Assembly (NCBI RefSeq): GCF_000515415.1
Contig: NZ_KI911783.1
Coordinates: forward strand, 1,292,392-1,356,391
Length of the DNA stretch: 64,000 nucleotides
DNA from: Bradyrhizobium sp. WSM1417
GTDB taxonomy: Bacteria > Pseudomonadota > Alphaproteobacteria > Rhizobiales > Xanthobacteraceae
Direction of reading: 5' to 3'
Shown: piece by piece, positions 1 to 12,061 of the stretch
Position numbering within the stretch: position 1 is the first letter of the stretch
Layout: each line of letters begins with the position of its first letter
Notes under the pieces: generated by a model
The model's database searches: none
What the model was told of the DNA's origin: nothing
What the model saw: only the letters and a program-made list of their open reading frames with translations
Translations under genes and position numbers: made by a program

Positions 1-572
1 AATGGGGCGGATCGTTGTTCAAGACGCAGTTGCCGCACTCGCCGATCGACGTCGTCGCCTGGCACGGCAATTATGCGCCGTACAAATATGATCTGCGCAG
101 CTTCTCGCCGGTCGGCGCGATCGGCTTCGATCATCCCGATCCCTCGATCTTCACCGTGCTGACCTCGCCGTCGGAGACGGCAGGCACGGCGAATATCGAT
201 TTCGTGATCTTCCCCGAGCGCTGGATGGTCGCCGACAACACCTTCCGCCCGCCGTGGTATCACATGAACATAATGAGCGAGTTCATGGGCCTGATCTACG
301 GCGTCTATGACGCCAAGCCGCAAGGTTTCGTGCCGGGCGGCATCAGCCTGCACAATTGCATGCTGCCGCACGGGCCCGATCGCGACGCCTTCGAGCACGC
401 CAGCAATGGCGAGCTGAAGCCGGTCAAGCTGACCGGCACCATGGCCTTCATGTTCGAGACCCGCTACGCGCAGCGCGTCACCGCACACGCCGCGAATTCC
501 GCGACGTTGCAGGACGATTACGCGGATTGCTGGAAGGGCCTGGAAAAGCGGTTCGATCCGAGCAAGCCGTGA
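1..572 (+). CDS. hmgA: Homogentisate 1,2-dioxygenase, C-terminal part (cut by window edge)
   Basis: The enzyme opens the aromatic ring of homogentisate to maleylacetoacetate in tyrosine/phenylalanine breakdown. Only about 190 C-terminal residues are present. The frame is open from base 3 ([14 protein letters not shown]) with no start, so the remaining ~260 residues of this ~450-residue family lie to the left. The iron-binding residues of the family are visible: the His of PPWYHMN, the Glu of MSEFMGLI and the His of MLPHGPD, followed by the typical [11 protein letters not shown] segment. fahA follows in the same direction after 177 bp, giving two consecutive pathway steps. Maleylacetoacetate isomerase, the step between them, is not in the window. 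Identification is secure; only the start is missing. Confidence 0.95.
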   Translation, partial: WGGSLFKTQLPHSPIDVVAWHGNYAPYKYDLRSFSPVGAIGFDHPDPSIFTVLTSPSETAGTANIDFVIFPERWMVADNTFRPPWYHMNIMSEFMGLIYGVYDAKPQGFVPGGISLHNCMLPHGPDRDAFEHASNGELKPVKLTGTMAFMFETRYAQRVTAHAANSATLQDDYADCWKGLEKRFDPSKP

Positions 573-579
573 CGTTCTT

Positions 580-732
580 CCCCTCTCCCCCTTGCGGGAG
601 AGGGTGGATCGCCGCATTGCGGCGAGACGGGTGAGGGGTCTGTCTCCGCACATGAGCCTCTCGCAGTATCAATTGTCGATGCAACCCCTCATCCGGCGCT
701 TCGCGCCACCTTCTCCCACAAGGGGAGAAGGA
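580..732. repeat. Short palindromic intergenic repeat, family A (two opposed copies)
   Basis: The hmgA-fahA spacer is made almost entirely of two opposed copies of a palindromic element. The first has arms CCCTCTCCC and GGGAGAGGG around a short loop and ends in GGGTGAGGGG. The second begins CCCCTCATCC and ends with CTTCTCCC and GGGGAGAAGG arms. Related copies occur at 18465, 21083 and 24488. It may act as an mRNA stem-loop between the two genes. The likely fahA ribosome site (AAGGA) lies just outside it. Confidence 0.8.
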
Positions 733-749
733 AAAAGGACTGGCGAAAA

Positions 750-2024
750 GTGACAACCCACCCCAACGACCCCAGCCTCCGCTCCTTCATCGACGTCGAT
801 CCCGCCTCCGACTTCTCGATCCAGAACCTGCCTTACGGCGTGTTCTCGACCGCGGCCAATCCGACGCCGCGCGTCGGCGTGGCGATCGGCAGCTACGTGC
901 TCGATCTCTGGGAGATCGAGCAGGATTCGCGGCTCGACGTCGGCCCGCTCGGCGTGTTCTCGACGCCGTCGCTCAATGCTTTCATGGCGCTGGGGCCAAA
1001 GGTCTGGGCGAAGACGCGGGCGCGGATCAGCGAGCTGCTGCGCCACGATCATCCAGAACTGCGCGACAACGAGGAGCTGCGCAAGCAGGCTCTGGTACCG
1101 ATGCGCGATGCGAAACTGCATCTGCCGTTCGCGGTCTCAGGCTACACCGATTTCTATTCGTCGAAGGAGCACGCCACCAATGTCGGCGTGATGTTCCGTG
1201 GCAAGGACAACGCGCTGCAGCCGAACTGGCTTCATATGCCGATCGCCTACAACGGCCGTGCCTCGACCGTCGTGGTCTCCGGCACCAAGGTGAAGCGGCC
1301 GCGCGGGCAGCTCAAGCCGCCGAATGTGGAGGCGCCGAGCTTCGGACCGTGCAAACGGCTCGATTTCGAGCTGGAGATGGGCGTCGTGGTCGGCCAGCCC
1401 TCAGCCATGGGCGGCATGCTCACGGAGCAGCAAGCCGAGGAGATGATCTTCGGTTTTGTGCTGCTCAACGACTGGAGCGCGCGCGACATCCAGCAATGGG
1501 AATATGTGCCGCTTGGCCCGTTCCTCGCCAAGGCGTTCGCGACCTCGATCAGCCCGTGGGTGGTGACGCGCGAGGCGCTGGAGCCGTTTCGCCTGAGCGG
1601 GCCGGCGCAGGAGCCGGTGCCGCTCGACTACCTCAAGCAGGGCAAGCCGCAGAACTACGATCTCGAGCTCGACGTCTCCTTGCGTGCCGCCGGAGCCAAC
1701 GCGCCAGCCGGTATCAGCCGTACCAATTTCAAGTATATGTACTGGTCGTCGGTGCAGCAGCTGATGCACCACGCCTCCTCCGGCTGCGCCATGAATGTCG
1801 GAGATCTCCTGGGCAGCGGTACGATCTCCGGCCCAGAGAAGAACCAGCGCGGCAGCCTGCTGGAGATCAGCTGGAACGGCACTGAGCCGGTCGAATTGCC
1901 CGGCGGCATCAAGCGGTCATTCCTGGAAGACGGCGACAGCCTCGTCATGCGCGGCTGGTGCCAGGGCCAGGGCTATCGCGTCGGTTTTGGTGAGGTCGAG
2001 GGGACGATTTTGGCGGCGGAGTAG
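750..2024 (+). CDS. fahA: Fumarylacetoacetase
   Basis: This enzyme hydrolyses fumarylacetoacetate to fumarate and acetoacetate, the last step of homogentisate breakdown. The product is 424 residues, normal for the family. Typical sequence is present in order: an N-terminal SH3-like domain beginning FSIQNLPYGVF, the catalytic segment DFYSSKEHATNVG (metal Asp and catalytic His), FELEMGVVVG (metal Glu), LLNDWSARDIQQWEY (metal Asp) and LLGSGTISGP. I chose the GTG start at 750 because AAGGA lies 10 bases upstream and the protein then begins at the usual place. It follows hmgA in the same direction across a repeat-filled spacer, so the two may be co-transcribed. Confidence 0.96.
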   Translation: MTTHPNDPSLRSFIDVDPASDFSIQNLPYGVFSTAANPTPRVGVAIGSYVLDLWEIEQDSRLDVGPLGVFSTPSLNAFMALGPKVWAKTRARISELLRHDHPELRDNEELRKQALVPMRDAKLHLPFAVSGYTDFYSSKEHATNVGVMFRGKDNALQPNWLHMPIAYNGRASTVVVSGTKVKRPRGQLKPPNVEAPSFGPCKRLDFELEMGVVVGQPSAMGGMLTEQQAEEMIFGFVLLNDWSARDIQQWEYVPLGPFLAKAFATSISPWVVTREALEPFRLSGPAQEPVPLDYLKQGKPQNYDLELDVSLRAAGANAPAGISRTNFKYMYWSSVQQLMHHASSGCAMNVGDLLGSGTISGPEKNQRGSLLEISWNGTEPVELPGGIKRSFLEDGDSLVMRGWCQGQGYRVGFGEVEGTILAAE

Positions 2025-2047
2025 GGCCGAGCTCTCGCCATATTCTC

Positions 2048-2134
2048 CGTCATTGCGAGGAGCCCTTGCGACGAAGCAATCCAGACTGCTTCCTCGGAGA
2101 CAGTCTGGAGTGCTTCGCTTCGCTCGCAATGACG
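2048..2134. repeat. Palindromic intergenic repeat, family B
   Basis: This 87-base imperfect palindrome starts CGTCATTGCGAG and ends CTCGCAATGACG, with inner arms AATCCAGACTG and CAGTCTGGAGT. It sits between the convergent fahA and DUF1272 genes and could fold as a long stem-loop acting on both transcripts. Such elements are typical of Bradyrhizobium and Rhodopseudomonas spacers. Confidence 0.8.
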
Positions 2135-2147
2135 GCGGGGAGACAGC

Positions 2148-2459
2148 TCACCGCTTCTCCGGCGCGACATCGCGTATCCTCGCGCAATGCGCCGCGACGT
2201 CCTCCAGGCTGTACTTCAGATGCACCCGCTTGTCCGACGGCGCCTGCTTGGTCGTGCACACGCCCGGTCGCCATTCCCGCGTTGGCCTGATCGGGCGCGG
2301 CGCAAAAGCGCCGCCGCAGTTCGGGCAGACGTTGGAGAGTTTCGTCTCCACGCAGTCCGCACAGAACGTGCATTCATAGGAGCAGATCCGCGCATCGGTT
2401 GCGTTTGGCGGCAGGTCGCGGTCGCAATATTCGCAGTTCGGTCGAAGCTGGAGGGCCAT
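2148..2459 (-). CDS. DUF1272 domain-containing small zinc-ribbon-like protein
   Basis: This protein of 103 residues opens MALQLRPNCEYCDRDLPP and contains several cysteine pairs (CEYC, CSYECTFCADC, CPNCGG), as in the DUF1272 family. The pairs suggest zinc binding, but no biochemical function is known to me. The ATG start gives the family's normal N-terminus. The gene lies tail to tail with fahA and shares a strand with the Lrp regulator upstream of it (76 bp gap), so it could be transcribed with that gene. Its link to tyrosine breakdown is positional only. Confidence 0.85.
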   Translation of the reverse strand: MALQLRPNCEYCDRDLPPNATDARICSYECTFCADCVETKLSNVCPNCGGAFAPRPIRPTREWRPGVCTTKQAPSDKRVHLKYSLEDVAAHCARIRDVAPEKR

Positions 2460-2534
2460 GGCTCAGTCTCCGCAGATTTGGCGGCGATCATCGCAGATCG
2501 CGCGCGCAGCGCGAATGCCGGATTTCCCTCGATT

Positions 2535-3014
2535 TCAGCCGGGTTTGATTTCTTTCAGCGGCAGACGCGTGCTTTCCTTCAGCCTGTCGAGCACGATCGA
2601 TGAGCGCACATGCGCCACGCTCTGGTGCGGCATCAGCACGTCGTTGACGAGATTGGAGAGACTCTTGAGGTCGCGCAGCACGGCTTTCAGCACATAGTCG
2701 GCGTCGCCCGTGAGCGAATAGGCCTCCTGGATCTCGTCGATTCGATTGACCAGCGTTCGGAAGCGCTTCGCATTGTCCGGCGAGTGGGTTGCCAGCGTTA
2801 CCTGGATGAAGGCGACCACGCCGAAGCCCAGCGCTTCGCTGGAGAGATCGGCATGGTAGCCCGAGATCACCTTCTCCTCTTCCAGCCGCATCCGTCGCCG
2901 CGAGCATTGCGAGGCCGAGAGTCCCGCGAGGTCGGCGAGCTCCTGGTTGGTGAGGCGGCCGTCGTCCTGGAGTGCGGCAAGGATCTTGAGGTCGAAGGCA
3001 TCCACCAAAGTCAT
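2535..3014 (-). CDS. Lrp/AsnC-family transcriptional regulator
   Basis: This 159-residue protein has an N-terminal helix-turn-helix (residues ~5-55, including NQELADLAGLSASQCSRR) and a C-terminal ligand-sensing RAM domain (from about residue 60, with the typical DADYVLKAVLRDL segment). It is transcribed divergently from hpd across a short shared promoter region, the usual arrangement for a local regulator. I infer that it controls hpd, and perhaps the rest of the homogentisate pathway, in response to an aromatic amino acid or its keto acid. I prefer the ATG at 3014 over an in-frame GTG at 3038 because AAGGG lies upstream of it and no ribosome site precedes the GTG. Confidence 0.9.
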   Translation of the reverse strand: MTLVDAFDLKILAALQDDGRLTNQELADLAGLSASQCSRRRMRLEEEKVISGYHADLSSEALGFGVVAFIQVTLATHSPDNAKRFRTLVNRIDEIQEAYSLTGDADYVLKAVLRDLKSLSNLVNDVLMPHQSVAHVRSSIVLDRLKESTRLPLKEIKPG

Positions 3015-3135
3015 GCGCGGTTTGCCCTTTTTCTGCACAGATCGTGCGCAAGATAGCCAAATGACGTCCCGTTTGCACGCTCATTGCAGGCGCCATGAAG
3101 GATAGTTCATGGCAGCAGCAATTTGGGAGAGCGCC

Positions 3136-4251
3136 ATGGGTCCGTTTCCGCACGATGCACCGCCGGCCACGATCAGTGCCGACAATCCGATGGGCACCGA
3201 CGGGTTCGAGTTCGTCGAATATGCGCATCCCGATCCGGAACAGCTGCACGCCCTGTTCAAGCTGATGGGCTATGCGCCCGTCGCGCGCCACAGAACGAAG
3301 AGGATCACCGTCTATCGCCAGGGTGATATCAACTACCTCGTCAACGAGGAGCCCGGCACCCACGGTCACAATTTCGTCGCCGCGCACGGCCCCTGTGCGC
3401 CGTCAATGGCGTTTCGCGTCGTCGATGCGAGGAAGGCCTATGACCGCGCGATTTCGCTCGGCGCCGAACCTGCCGATGTGTCATCCGCGCAGAAGACGCT
3501 CGATGTCCCCGCGATCAAGGGCATCGGCGGCAGCCTGCTCTACTTCGTCGATCGCTACGGCGCCAAGGGCTCGGCCTATGACAGCGAGTTCGAATGGCTC
3601 GGCGCGCGCGATCCGCGTCCCGCCGGCGCCGGCCTGTTCTACCTCGATCACCTCACCCACAACGTCCATCGCGGCCGCATGGATGTCTGGACCGGCTTCT
3701 ACGAGAAGCTCTTCAACTTCCGCCAGATCCGCTTCTTCGACATCGAGGGCCGCGCCTCAGGCCTGTTCTCGCGGGCGCTGACGAGCCCCGACGGCAAGAT
3801 CCGGATTCCGATCAACGAGGACGCCGGCGATTCCGGCCAGATCGAGGAATATCTGAATATCTATCGCGGCGAAGGCATCCAGCACATCGCCTGCGGTTGC
3901 CGCGACATCCACCGCACCATCGAGGGCCTGCGCGAGGCCGGTCTGCCTTTCATGCCGGCGCCGCCAAACACCTATTTCGAGCGGATCGACGCGCGGTTGC
4001 CGAAGCATGGCGAGGACGTCGCGCGGCTTCAGAAAAATGGGATCCTGATCGACGGCGAAGGCGTGGTCGACGGCGGCCAGACCAAGGTGCTGCTGCAGAT
4101 CTTCTCGGCCAACGCGATCGGCCCGATCTTCTTCGAGTTCATCCAGCGCAAGGGTGACGACGGCTTCGGCGAAGGCAATTTCAAGGCGCTGTTCGAATCG
4201 ATCGAGGAGGATCAGATCCGGCGTGGGGTGTTGAAGGTGGATGCGGCGTAG
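3136..4251 (+). CDS. hpd: 4-hydroxyphenylpyruvate dioxygenase
   Basis: The enzyme converts 4-hydroxyphenylpyruvate to homogentisate, feeding hmgA and fahA. The protein has two vicinal-oxygen-chelate repeats. The three Fe(II) ligands are visible: the His of LDHLTHNV, the His of GIQHIAC, and the Glu of FFEFIQRKGD, followed by the family signature GFGEGNFKALFESIE. I chose the ATG at 3136 (GGGAG seven bases upstream, 371 residues, N-terminus in register with the family). An in-frame ATG at 3109 also has a good site (AAGGA) and would add nine residues. The gene is divergent from the Lrp-type regulator, its likely controller. It is followed by a palindromic repeat. Confidence 0.96.
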   Translation: MGPFPHDAPPATISADNPMGTDGFEFVEYAHPDPEQLHALFKLMGYAPVARHRTKRITVYRQGDINYLVNEEPGTHGHNFVAAHGPCAPSMAFRVVDARKAYDRAISLGAEPADVSSAQKTLDVPAIKGIGGSLLYFVDRYGAKGSAYDSEFEWLGARDPRPAGAGLFYLDHLTHNVHRGRMDVWTGFYEKLFNFRQIRFFDIEGRASGLFSRALTSPDGKIRIPINEDAGDSGQIEEYLNIYRGEGIQHIACGCRDIHRTIEGLREAGLPFMPAPPNTYFERIDARLPKHGEDVARLQKNGILIDGEGVVDGGQTKVLLQIFSANAIGPIFFEFIQRKGDDGFGEGNFKALFESIEEDQIRRGVLKVDAA

Positions 4252-4289
4252 GCGCGCTACCTTAAGGCACGCCGCGACGTCAAAAGCAG

Positions 4290-4414
4290 CCGTCGTCCTG
4301 GCGAAAGCCAGGACCCATTACCCCAGCGAGCGGTTGTTGGGCGAACTGGTAACTCCGAGTGTTCGTCAAACCACGTTTGGTGGCTATGGGTCCTGGCCTT
4401 CGCCAGGACGACGG
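4290..4414. repeat. Palindromic intergenic repeat, family C
   Basis: The element opens CCGTCGTCCTGGCGAAAGCC and closes with TCCTGGCCTTCGCCAGGACG, forming opposed hairpin arms around ~70 bases. It fills the spacer between the convergent hpd and CoA-racemase-like genes. The same core (GTCCTGGCGAAAGCCAGGAC) recurs alone at 11893. Confidence 0.8.
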
Positions 4415-4450
4415 TGGAGTGTGGTGCGGCAGTGGAAAATCTTGCAGCCC

Positions 4451-5563
4451 CTAACGCCCGACTTGCCACGCCTTCGTCACCGCGCCGATCTCCGCCCCTT
4501 CCGGCTCGCGCACCGCTGACGGCGTCCGCGAAAAGCGCGGCGCCGGCGCCGGCTGCTTCACGCCGTGACGCTCGACAAACACCTGTCGGGCGACCATGTG
4601 CGGATGCTCGGTCGCTTCCGACATGGTCAGCACCGGCGCAAAGCAGATGTCGGTGCCTTCCATGATCTTGCACCAGTCCTCGCGCGTCTTGCTCTTGAAC
4701 ACCGTCTTCAGTTTTTCCTTCAGCGCGGGCCAGGCCTTGCGGTCCATCTGTGCGTCGAAGTCGGCGTCGGTCAGGCCGGCGTGCTCGCGCAGCAGCGCGT
4801 AGAATTGCGGTTCGATCGAGCCGATCGAGATGAAATGGCCGCAGGCGCATTCGTAGACGCCGTAGAAATGCGCGCCGCCGTCGAGGAAGTTCTCGTTGCG
4901 GCCTTCGGTCCAGCGGCCGAGCGTGGTCATGTCGAAGAAGAACGACATCAGCGATGCCGCGCCGTCGCACATCGCGGCATCGACGACCTGCCCCTTGCCT
5001 GACCGCGAGGCTTCCAGCAGCGCCGCAAGCACGCCGACGACGAGGTAGAGCGCGCCGCCACCGAAATCGCCGACCAAATTGAGCGGCGGCACCGGCGCTT
5101 CCTTGGTGCCGATCGCGGCAAGCGCGCCGGTGATGGAGATGTAGTTGATGTCGTGGCCGGCGGCACTGGCGAGCGGGCCTTGCTGGCCCCAGCCGGTCAT
5201 GCGGCCGTAGACCAGCTTTGGATTGCGCGCGAGCACCACGTCAGGGCCGAGGCCGAGCCGCTCCATCACGCCGGGACGAAAACCCTCGACCAGCGCGTCG
5301 GCATTCGCAAGCAGATCGAGCACCTCCGCGATCGCCGTCTTGTCCTTGAGATCGAGCTCGACCACCTTGCGGCCGCGGCCTGCGACCGACTTCATGCTCT
5401 TCCTGGCGCCGACACGATCGAGCGTGACGACATCAGCGCCCATGTCGGCCAGCAACATGCAGGCGAACGGGCCGGGTCCAATGCCGGCGAATTCGACGAT
5501 GCGGAAGCCTGCAAGCGGGCCGGAGGCGCGAACGGAGGAGTTTTGGGCTGATTGATCGAGCAC
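4451..5563 (-). CDS. CaiB/BaiF-fold CoA enzyme, alpha-methylacyl-CoA racemase-like
   Basis: This 370-residue protein is of the CoA-transferase III fold. It matches alpha-methylacyl-CoA racemase more closely than formyl- or succinyl-CoA transferases. It has [20 protein letters not shown] near the N-terminus. It also has the three racemase motifs: AGHDINYIS (catalytic His), [16 protein letters not shown] (catalytic Asp) and [19 protein letters not shown] (catalytic Glu). The probable role is epimerising 2-methyl-branched acyl-CoA thioesters for beta-oxidation. I chose the GTG at 5563 because GAGGA lies nine bases upstream; a TTG 54 bases further upstream lacks such a site. It lies downstream of the molybdenum hydroxylase genes on the same strand, but a terminator separates them. 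Confidence 0.88.
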   Translation of the reverse strand: MLDQSAQNSSVRASGPLAGFRIVEFAGIGPGPFACMLLADMGADVVTLDRVGARKSMKSVAGRGRKVVELDLKDKTAIAEVLDLLANADALVEGFRPGVMERLGLGPDVVLARNPKLVYGRMTGWGQQGPLASAAGHDINYISITGALAAIGTKEAPVPPLNLVGDFGGGALYLVVGVLAALLEASRSGKGQVVDAAMCDGAASLMSFFFDMTTLGRWTEGRNENFLDGGAHFYGVYECACGHFISIGSIEPQFYALLREHAGLTDADFDAQMDRKAWPALKEKLKTVFKSKTREDWCKIMEGTDICFAPVLTMSEATEHPHMVARQVFVERHGVKQPAPAPRFSRTPSAVREPEGAEIGAVTKAWQVGR

Positions 5564-5705
5564 GTGTTTGTTTCCTCGGATCCAAGGCGCATATTGCCGA
5601 TGGTCGGCAAGCACCAAGGCGTTCCTCTGCGGGGCGAGTTAATTGACCGATTAACTTTTCTCGCCTTCACGCCAGCGAGGCAAGCGCATTTCATCGGCAC
5701 GGCCA

Positions 5706-5738
5706 AAGAAAAACGGCGCGCACCGAAGTGCGCGCCGC
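5706..5738 (-). terminator. Rho-independent terminator of the molybdenum hydroxylase operon
   Basis: On the minus strand this reads as an 8-bp GC stem (GGCGCGCA / TGCGCGCC, loop of six) followed by GTTTTTCTTT. It lies 36 bases past the stop codon of the medium subunit gene and should end the S-L-M transcript before the racemase-like gene. Confidence 0.85.
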
Positions 5739-5773
5739 GGAAGATTTGTGTTGAGGCGCTAAAGGCGCGATGA

Positions 5774-6574
5774 TCAGCGTGCGGCAGCCACCGCGCGCTG
5801 CGCCATCACCTTGATCAGGTTGGCGCGGTACTCCGCCGTGCCGTGGATGTCGGCCAGCAGATTTTTCGCCGAAATGCTCACGCCGTCGATCGCCGACGGT
5901 GACCAATTCGCCTTCAGCGCCGCTTCGATTGCCGCGACCCGCATCACGCCGCTTTGCGAGGCGCCGGTGGCGGCCACCCGAACCTCGCCCGATTTCGTCT
6001 GCGCGACGAACACGCCGGTCAGCGCGAAGCGAGACGCAGGGTGGCGCATCTTTTCGTAGCCTGCTTTCGCCGGAACCGGGAACGACACGGCGGTGATGAG
6101 CTCGCCGTCTTCCAGCGCCGTCGTGAACATGCCCTGGAAGAAATCATCCGCCGTGATCGACCGCTTGTTGGTCTTCACGGTGGCGCCGAGCGCGAGCAGC
6201 GCGGCGGGAAAATCCGCGGCGGGATCGTTGTTGGCGATCGAGCCGCCGATCGTGCCGCGATACCGCACGGCGGGATCGCCGAGCACCGAGGTGAGATAGG
6301 CGATTGCGGGAATCGCTTTCTTCACATCGGCATTCTGCATGATGTCGAAATAGGTCGTGCCGGCCTTGATGGTCAGCACGTCGCCCGAAAGCTCGACGCC
6401 CTGCAGCTCCTTGATCTTGCCGAGGTCGATGACGTCGGACGGACTGGCGAGCCGCTGCTTCATGACCGGCAGCAGCGTCTGGCCGCCGGCGAGGAACTTT
6501 GCTTCGCTGCTCTTGGAAAACAGGGCGACGGCTTCGTCAACCGAGGACGCGCGATGATAAACGGTCTGGTACAT
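5774..6574 (-). CDS. Molybdenum hydroxylase FAD-binding medium subunit (CoxM-like)
   Basis: This 266-residue subunit carries FAD and passes electrons from the [2Fe-2S] subunit to an acceptor. Family features are the N-terminal YHRASSVDEAVALFS and the FAD-binding motifs AGGQTLLPVMKQR (residues ~35-47) and TIGGSIANNDPAADFP. The ATG at 6574 is preceded by an excellent GGGAGG site; upstream in-frame sequence belongs to the preceding gene in another frame. It is the last gene of the S-L-M operon, 13 bp after the large subunit. The order differs from the M-S-L order of characterised carbon monoxide dehydrogenase operons. The substrate cannot be told from this subunit. Confidence 0.93.
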   Translation of the reverse strand: MYQTVYHRASSVDEAVALFSKSSEAKFLAGGQTLLPVMKQRLASPSDVIDLGKIKELQGVELSGDVLTIKAGTTYFDIMQNADVKKAIPAIAYLTSVLGDPAVRYRGTIGGSIANNDPAADFPAALLALGATVKTNKRSITADDFFQGMFTTALEDGELITAVSFPVPAKAGYEKMRHPASRFALTGVFVAQTKSGEVRVAATGASQSGVMRVAAIEAALKANWSPSAIDGVSISAKNLLADIHGTAEYRANLIKVMAQRAVAAAR

Positions 6575-6587
6575 CTTCGTTCCTCCC

Positions 6588-8930
<2,343 letters not shown>

Positions 8931-9013
8931 GTCTGGTCCTCCCGACCGGAATTTATCTTGACCGCGCTTTCCCTCGAAAGCGGCGGCGATCGTTCTTGTT
9001 CGAGGCGGGCCGC

Positions 9014-9499
<486 letters not shown>

Positions 9500-9740
9500 G
9501 TTGAAGTCCTCCCGGGGTCGATTTTGATTGTTTCTAATTAGAGACAGCGACCCGGAACTTTGCAACTACGATTTTGGTCGCCCGCGTCATGGAAAAGTCA
9601 TTGATTCAGAATGGCCAGCGCTGATTGAGGAGGCCGAGTCGACCGGATCGGGCGCGGCGCCGGGCCGCGGCTGGGATGCCAGCCTCTGTCTAAGGGGTCC
9701 GCCCTGGCCGATAGAGCCTGAAACTCTGCGGGCGCACCGA

Positions 9741-9767
9741 ATTTACCGCCCCTTATCGATTCTGCCT
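9741..9767 (+). promoter_or_regulatory. Upstream block shared with the second chemoreceptor gene
   Basis: The 337-base spacer 9500-9836 separates the divergent small-subunit and chemoreceptor genes. Within it, ATTTACCGC-N2-CTTATC-N2-TT begins 96 bases before the chemoreceptor ATG. A near-identical block begins at 11959, 103 bases before the second chemoreceptor ATG. It is probably a promoter or operator copied with the gene. I see no convincing -35/-10 pair for a known sigma factor. Confidence 0.45.
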
Positions 9768-9836
9768 TAGTTTTGCGCAGCCAGGTCAGGGGGCGGGGCG
9801 CCACCGGATCTCGGCTGAATGAAAATGGGGGTGGGA

Positions 9837-11876
9837 ATGTCCGGGCGTATCGCGTTGTCGTCGAAGCGCACAATAATGCCGGCCCTCAGGTTCCGCGCCA
9901 AGATCATCCTGGGCTTTGCCGCCGTGCTGGTAATCTCCGCCGGCAGCATGGCTTTCTCCTATTTTGGCTTCGAGCGGGTCTCGTCCGGGGTCGGGTCCTA
10001 CCGCAGCAGCGTCACCGAGGCCGATCTCGCCCGTAATATCGACCGGGAGCTGCTGGCCTATCGCTCGGCCGTCAAATATTTCGTCGTCACCGGCAAGGAG
10101 GACGACGCCAAGACGGCGCTGGACGCCGAGACCAGCCTGAAGAGCGCCATTGACCAGGCGGTCAAGAGCGCCAAGAAGCCGGCGCGGCAGGAAAGTCTGG
10201 GCAAGCTCGCCAAGGAGTTTTCCAACTTCTCCGCGACCTTCGCAAAAGTCCTCCAGGCCAAGCGTGACAGTGCGCTGCTGGTGCAGAACCAGCTCATGCG
10301 CAACGCCAACCTCCTGAAATACAAGCTCGACGACATCGGCAACAATGCTTCCGATTCCGAGGCGCAGGCGATCGAGTTCGGGACCAAGCAGGTCAACGCC
10401 CAGTTCCAGACCGCGAACGCGGCAGCGACCAATTTCGTGCTGACATCCGACCAGGCGACCGCGACCAGCGCGCTGGCGCGGCTGAAATTCGTCGAGAACT
10501 CGCTCAACGCGGTCTATTCCATGGACGACAAAATCGTCGCGGGCCTGAAGGACGCCAAGGATTTGCTCGGTGCCTATCGGGCATCGCTGGAGAAGCTGAT
10601 CGCCAATGCCAAGATGGTGGACGATCTCGTCACCGAGATGAGCGGTTCGGCCGGCGCGATCCTTCAGGGCGCCACCGCCATGAAGGCGGACCTCGTTGCC
10701 GAACAGCAGCGGCTGGAGTCCGAATCGGAAGCGACCATCGGGAAGACCGAGCAACTGGTGCTGATGCTGGCCGTCGGCGGCACGCTGCTCGGCGCGATCC
10801 TCGCCTTCCTGCTCGGCACCGGCATTTCGCGTCCGATGATCGCGATGTGCAAGGCGATGCGCGAGCTTGCCTCGGGCAATTTCGACGTCGTGCTGCCGGG
10901 CCTGGGGCGCAGGGACGAGATCGGCGAGATGGCCGGCGCGGTCGAGGAATTCAAGGTGCAGGCCGTGGCCAAGGCCGAGCGCGATGCCGCCGCCAACGAA
11001 CTCCAGAACAGGGAGCAGGCCGCAAGCCGTCGTTCCGAGCTGATTCGTTTCGCCGACGATTTCGAGAGCGCGGTCGGCGCCATCGTCTCCAACGTCTCGG
11101 CTTCCGCCGTGCAGCTGGAATCGGCGGCCTCGACGCTGACCCGCACCGCCGAGACCACACAGAGCCTGTCGAGCCAGGTCGCCGACGTCTCCGAGCAGGC
11201 CTCCAGCAACATGCAGTCGGTCGCGACCGCGACGGAAGAGCTCTCGGCCTCGGTCGAGGAGATCGGCCGCCAGGTCCGCGATTCCAGCCGCATTGCCGAA
11301 GCTGCCGTGGTGCAGGCAAAGGAGACCGATAACCGCATCGGCAAGCTCTCGCATGCCGCCCAGCAGATCGGCGAAGTCGTCAAGCTCATCACGGCGATCG
11401 CCGAGCAGACCAATCTTCTGGCGCTCAACGCGACCATCGAGGCGGCACGCGCCGGTGAAGCCGGCCGCGGCTTTGCAGTGGTCGCCAGCGAAGTGAAGTC
11501 GCTCGCGAGCCAGACGGCGAAGGCCACCGACGAGATTTCCTCCCACATCACGGGCATGCAGGGCGCGACGGCCGAATCAGTTGCAGCGATCAAGGAGATC
11601 GGCGCGACCATCGGCCAGATCTCGTCGATCTCGACGTCGATTGCGAGCGCGGTGGAGCAGCAGGGCGCGGCGACCCAGGAAATCGCGCGCAGCGTCCAGA
11701 CCGTCGCACAGGGCACTCAGACCGCCGCAACCGACATCGGCCAGGTCAATCGCGGCGCCGCTGAGACCGGCTCGGCCTCGGAAGAGGTGCTGCACTCGGC
11801 CAAGACGCTGTCATCCGAAAGCACCCGCCTGCGCGCCGAACTCGACCGCTTCATGGGCAATATCCGGGCAGCGTAG
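9837..11876 (+). CDS. Methyl-accepting chemotaxis protein, first of a tandem pair
   Basis: This transmembrane chemoreceptor of 679 residues has a membrane segment at ~20-44 and a periplasmic, mostly helical sensor region to ~305. A second membrane segment spans ~306-330, followed by HAMP to ~385 and a cytoplasmic signalling domain with the hairpin tip around residues 512-555 ([20 protein letters not shown]). The long helical sensor suggests a bimodular helical ligand domain, which is inference. There is no C-terminal NWETF-like pentapeptide. From residue 329 on it is identical to the next chemoreceptor. I prefer the ATG at 9837, preceded by GGGGGTGGGA, because the paralogue starts at the matching place; an ATG at 9819 is possible. 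Confidence 0.93.
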   Translation: MSGRIALSSKRTIMPALRFRAKIILGFAAVLVISAGSMAFSYFGFERVSSGVGSYRSSVTEADLARNIDRELLAYRSAVKYFVVTGKEDDAKTALDAETSLKSAIDQAVKSAKKPARQESLGKLAKEFSNFSATFAKVLQAKRDSALLVQNQLMRNANLLKYKLDDIGNNASDSEAQAIEFGTKQVNAQFQTANAAATNFVLTSDQATATSALARLKFVENSLNAVYSMDDKIVAGLKDAKDLLGAYRASLEKLIANAKMVDDLVTEMSGSAGAILQGATAMKADLVAEQQRLESESEATIGKTEQLVLMLAVGGTLLGAILAFLLGTGISRPMIAMCKAMRELASGNFDVVLPGLGRRDEIGEMAGAVEEFKVQAVAKAERDAAANELQNREQAASRRSELIRFADDFESAVGAIVSNVSASAVQLESAASTLTRTAETTQSLSSQVADVSEQASSNMQSVATATEELSASVEEIGRQVRDSSRIAEAAVVQAKETDNRIGKLSHAAQQIGEVVKLITAIAEQTNLLALNATIEAARAGEAGRGFAVVASEVKSLASQTAKATDEISSHITGMQGATAESVAAIKEIGATIGQISSISTSIASAVEQQGAATQEIARSVQTVAQGTQTAATDIGQVNRGAAETGSASEEVLHSAKTLSSESTRLRAELDRFMGNIRAA

Positions 11877-11892
11877 GGGCATTCCCGTCAAT

Positions 11893-11918
11893 GTCGTCCT
11901 GGCGAAAGCCAGGACGAC
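11893..11918. repeat. Single hairpin unit of repeat family C
   Basis: A perfect 11-bp inverted repeat (GTCGTCCTGGC / GCCAGGACGAC) closes on a GAAA tetraloop, 16 bases after the first chemoreceptor stop. It has the same core as the element at 4290. It would form a stable mRNA hairpin but lacks a T tract, so it is not a typical terminator. Confidence 0.8.
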
Positions 11919-12061
11919 GAGACCCTGCGTCACGTAACCGCCGGTTGCGGCGCCACAAATTTACCGCAGCTTATCCTTTGCCATTTACCGTGCTCACGCG
12001 TCAGGAAGCGGGCTGCTTTCGGGCTGCGCCTGGGTTTCCGCGAATGGAATGGGGTGGGGGA

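Noticed and set aside
478..756. Possible small gene crossing the hmgA-fahA spacer
   Set aside because: The peptide (FSFSPCGRRWREAPDEG) is a translation of the family A repeat and would recur wherever that repeat occurs.
9786..11546. A 586-codon minus-strand frame over the first chemoreceptor
   Set aside because: Its sequence mirrors the receptor codons and the same shadow appears over the second receptor; no motif or ribosome site supports it.
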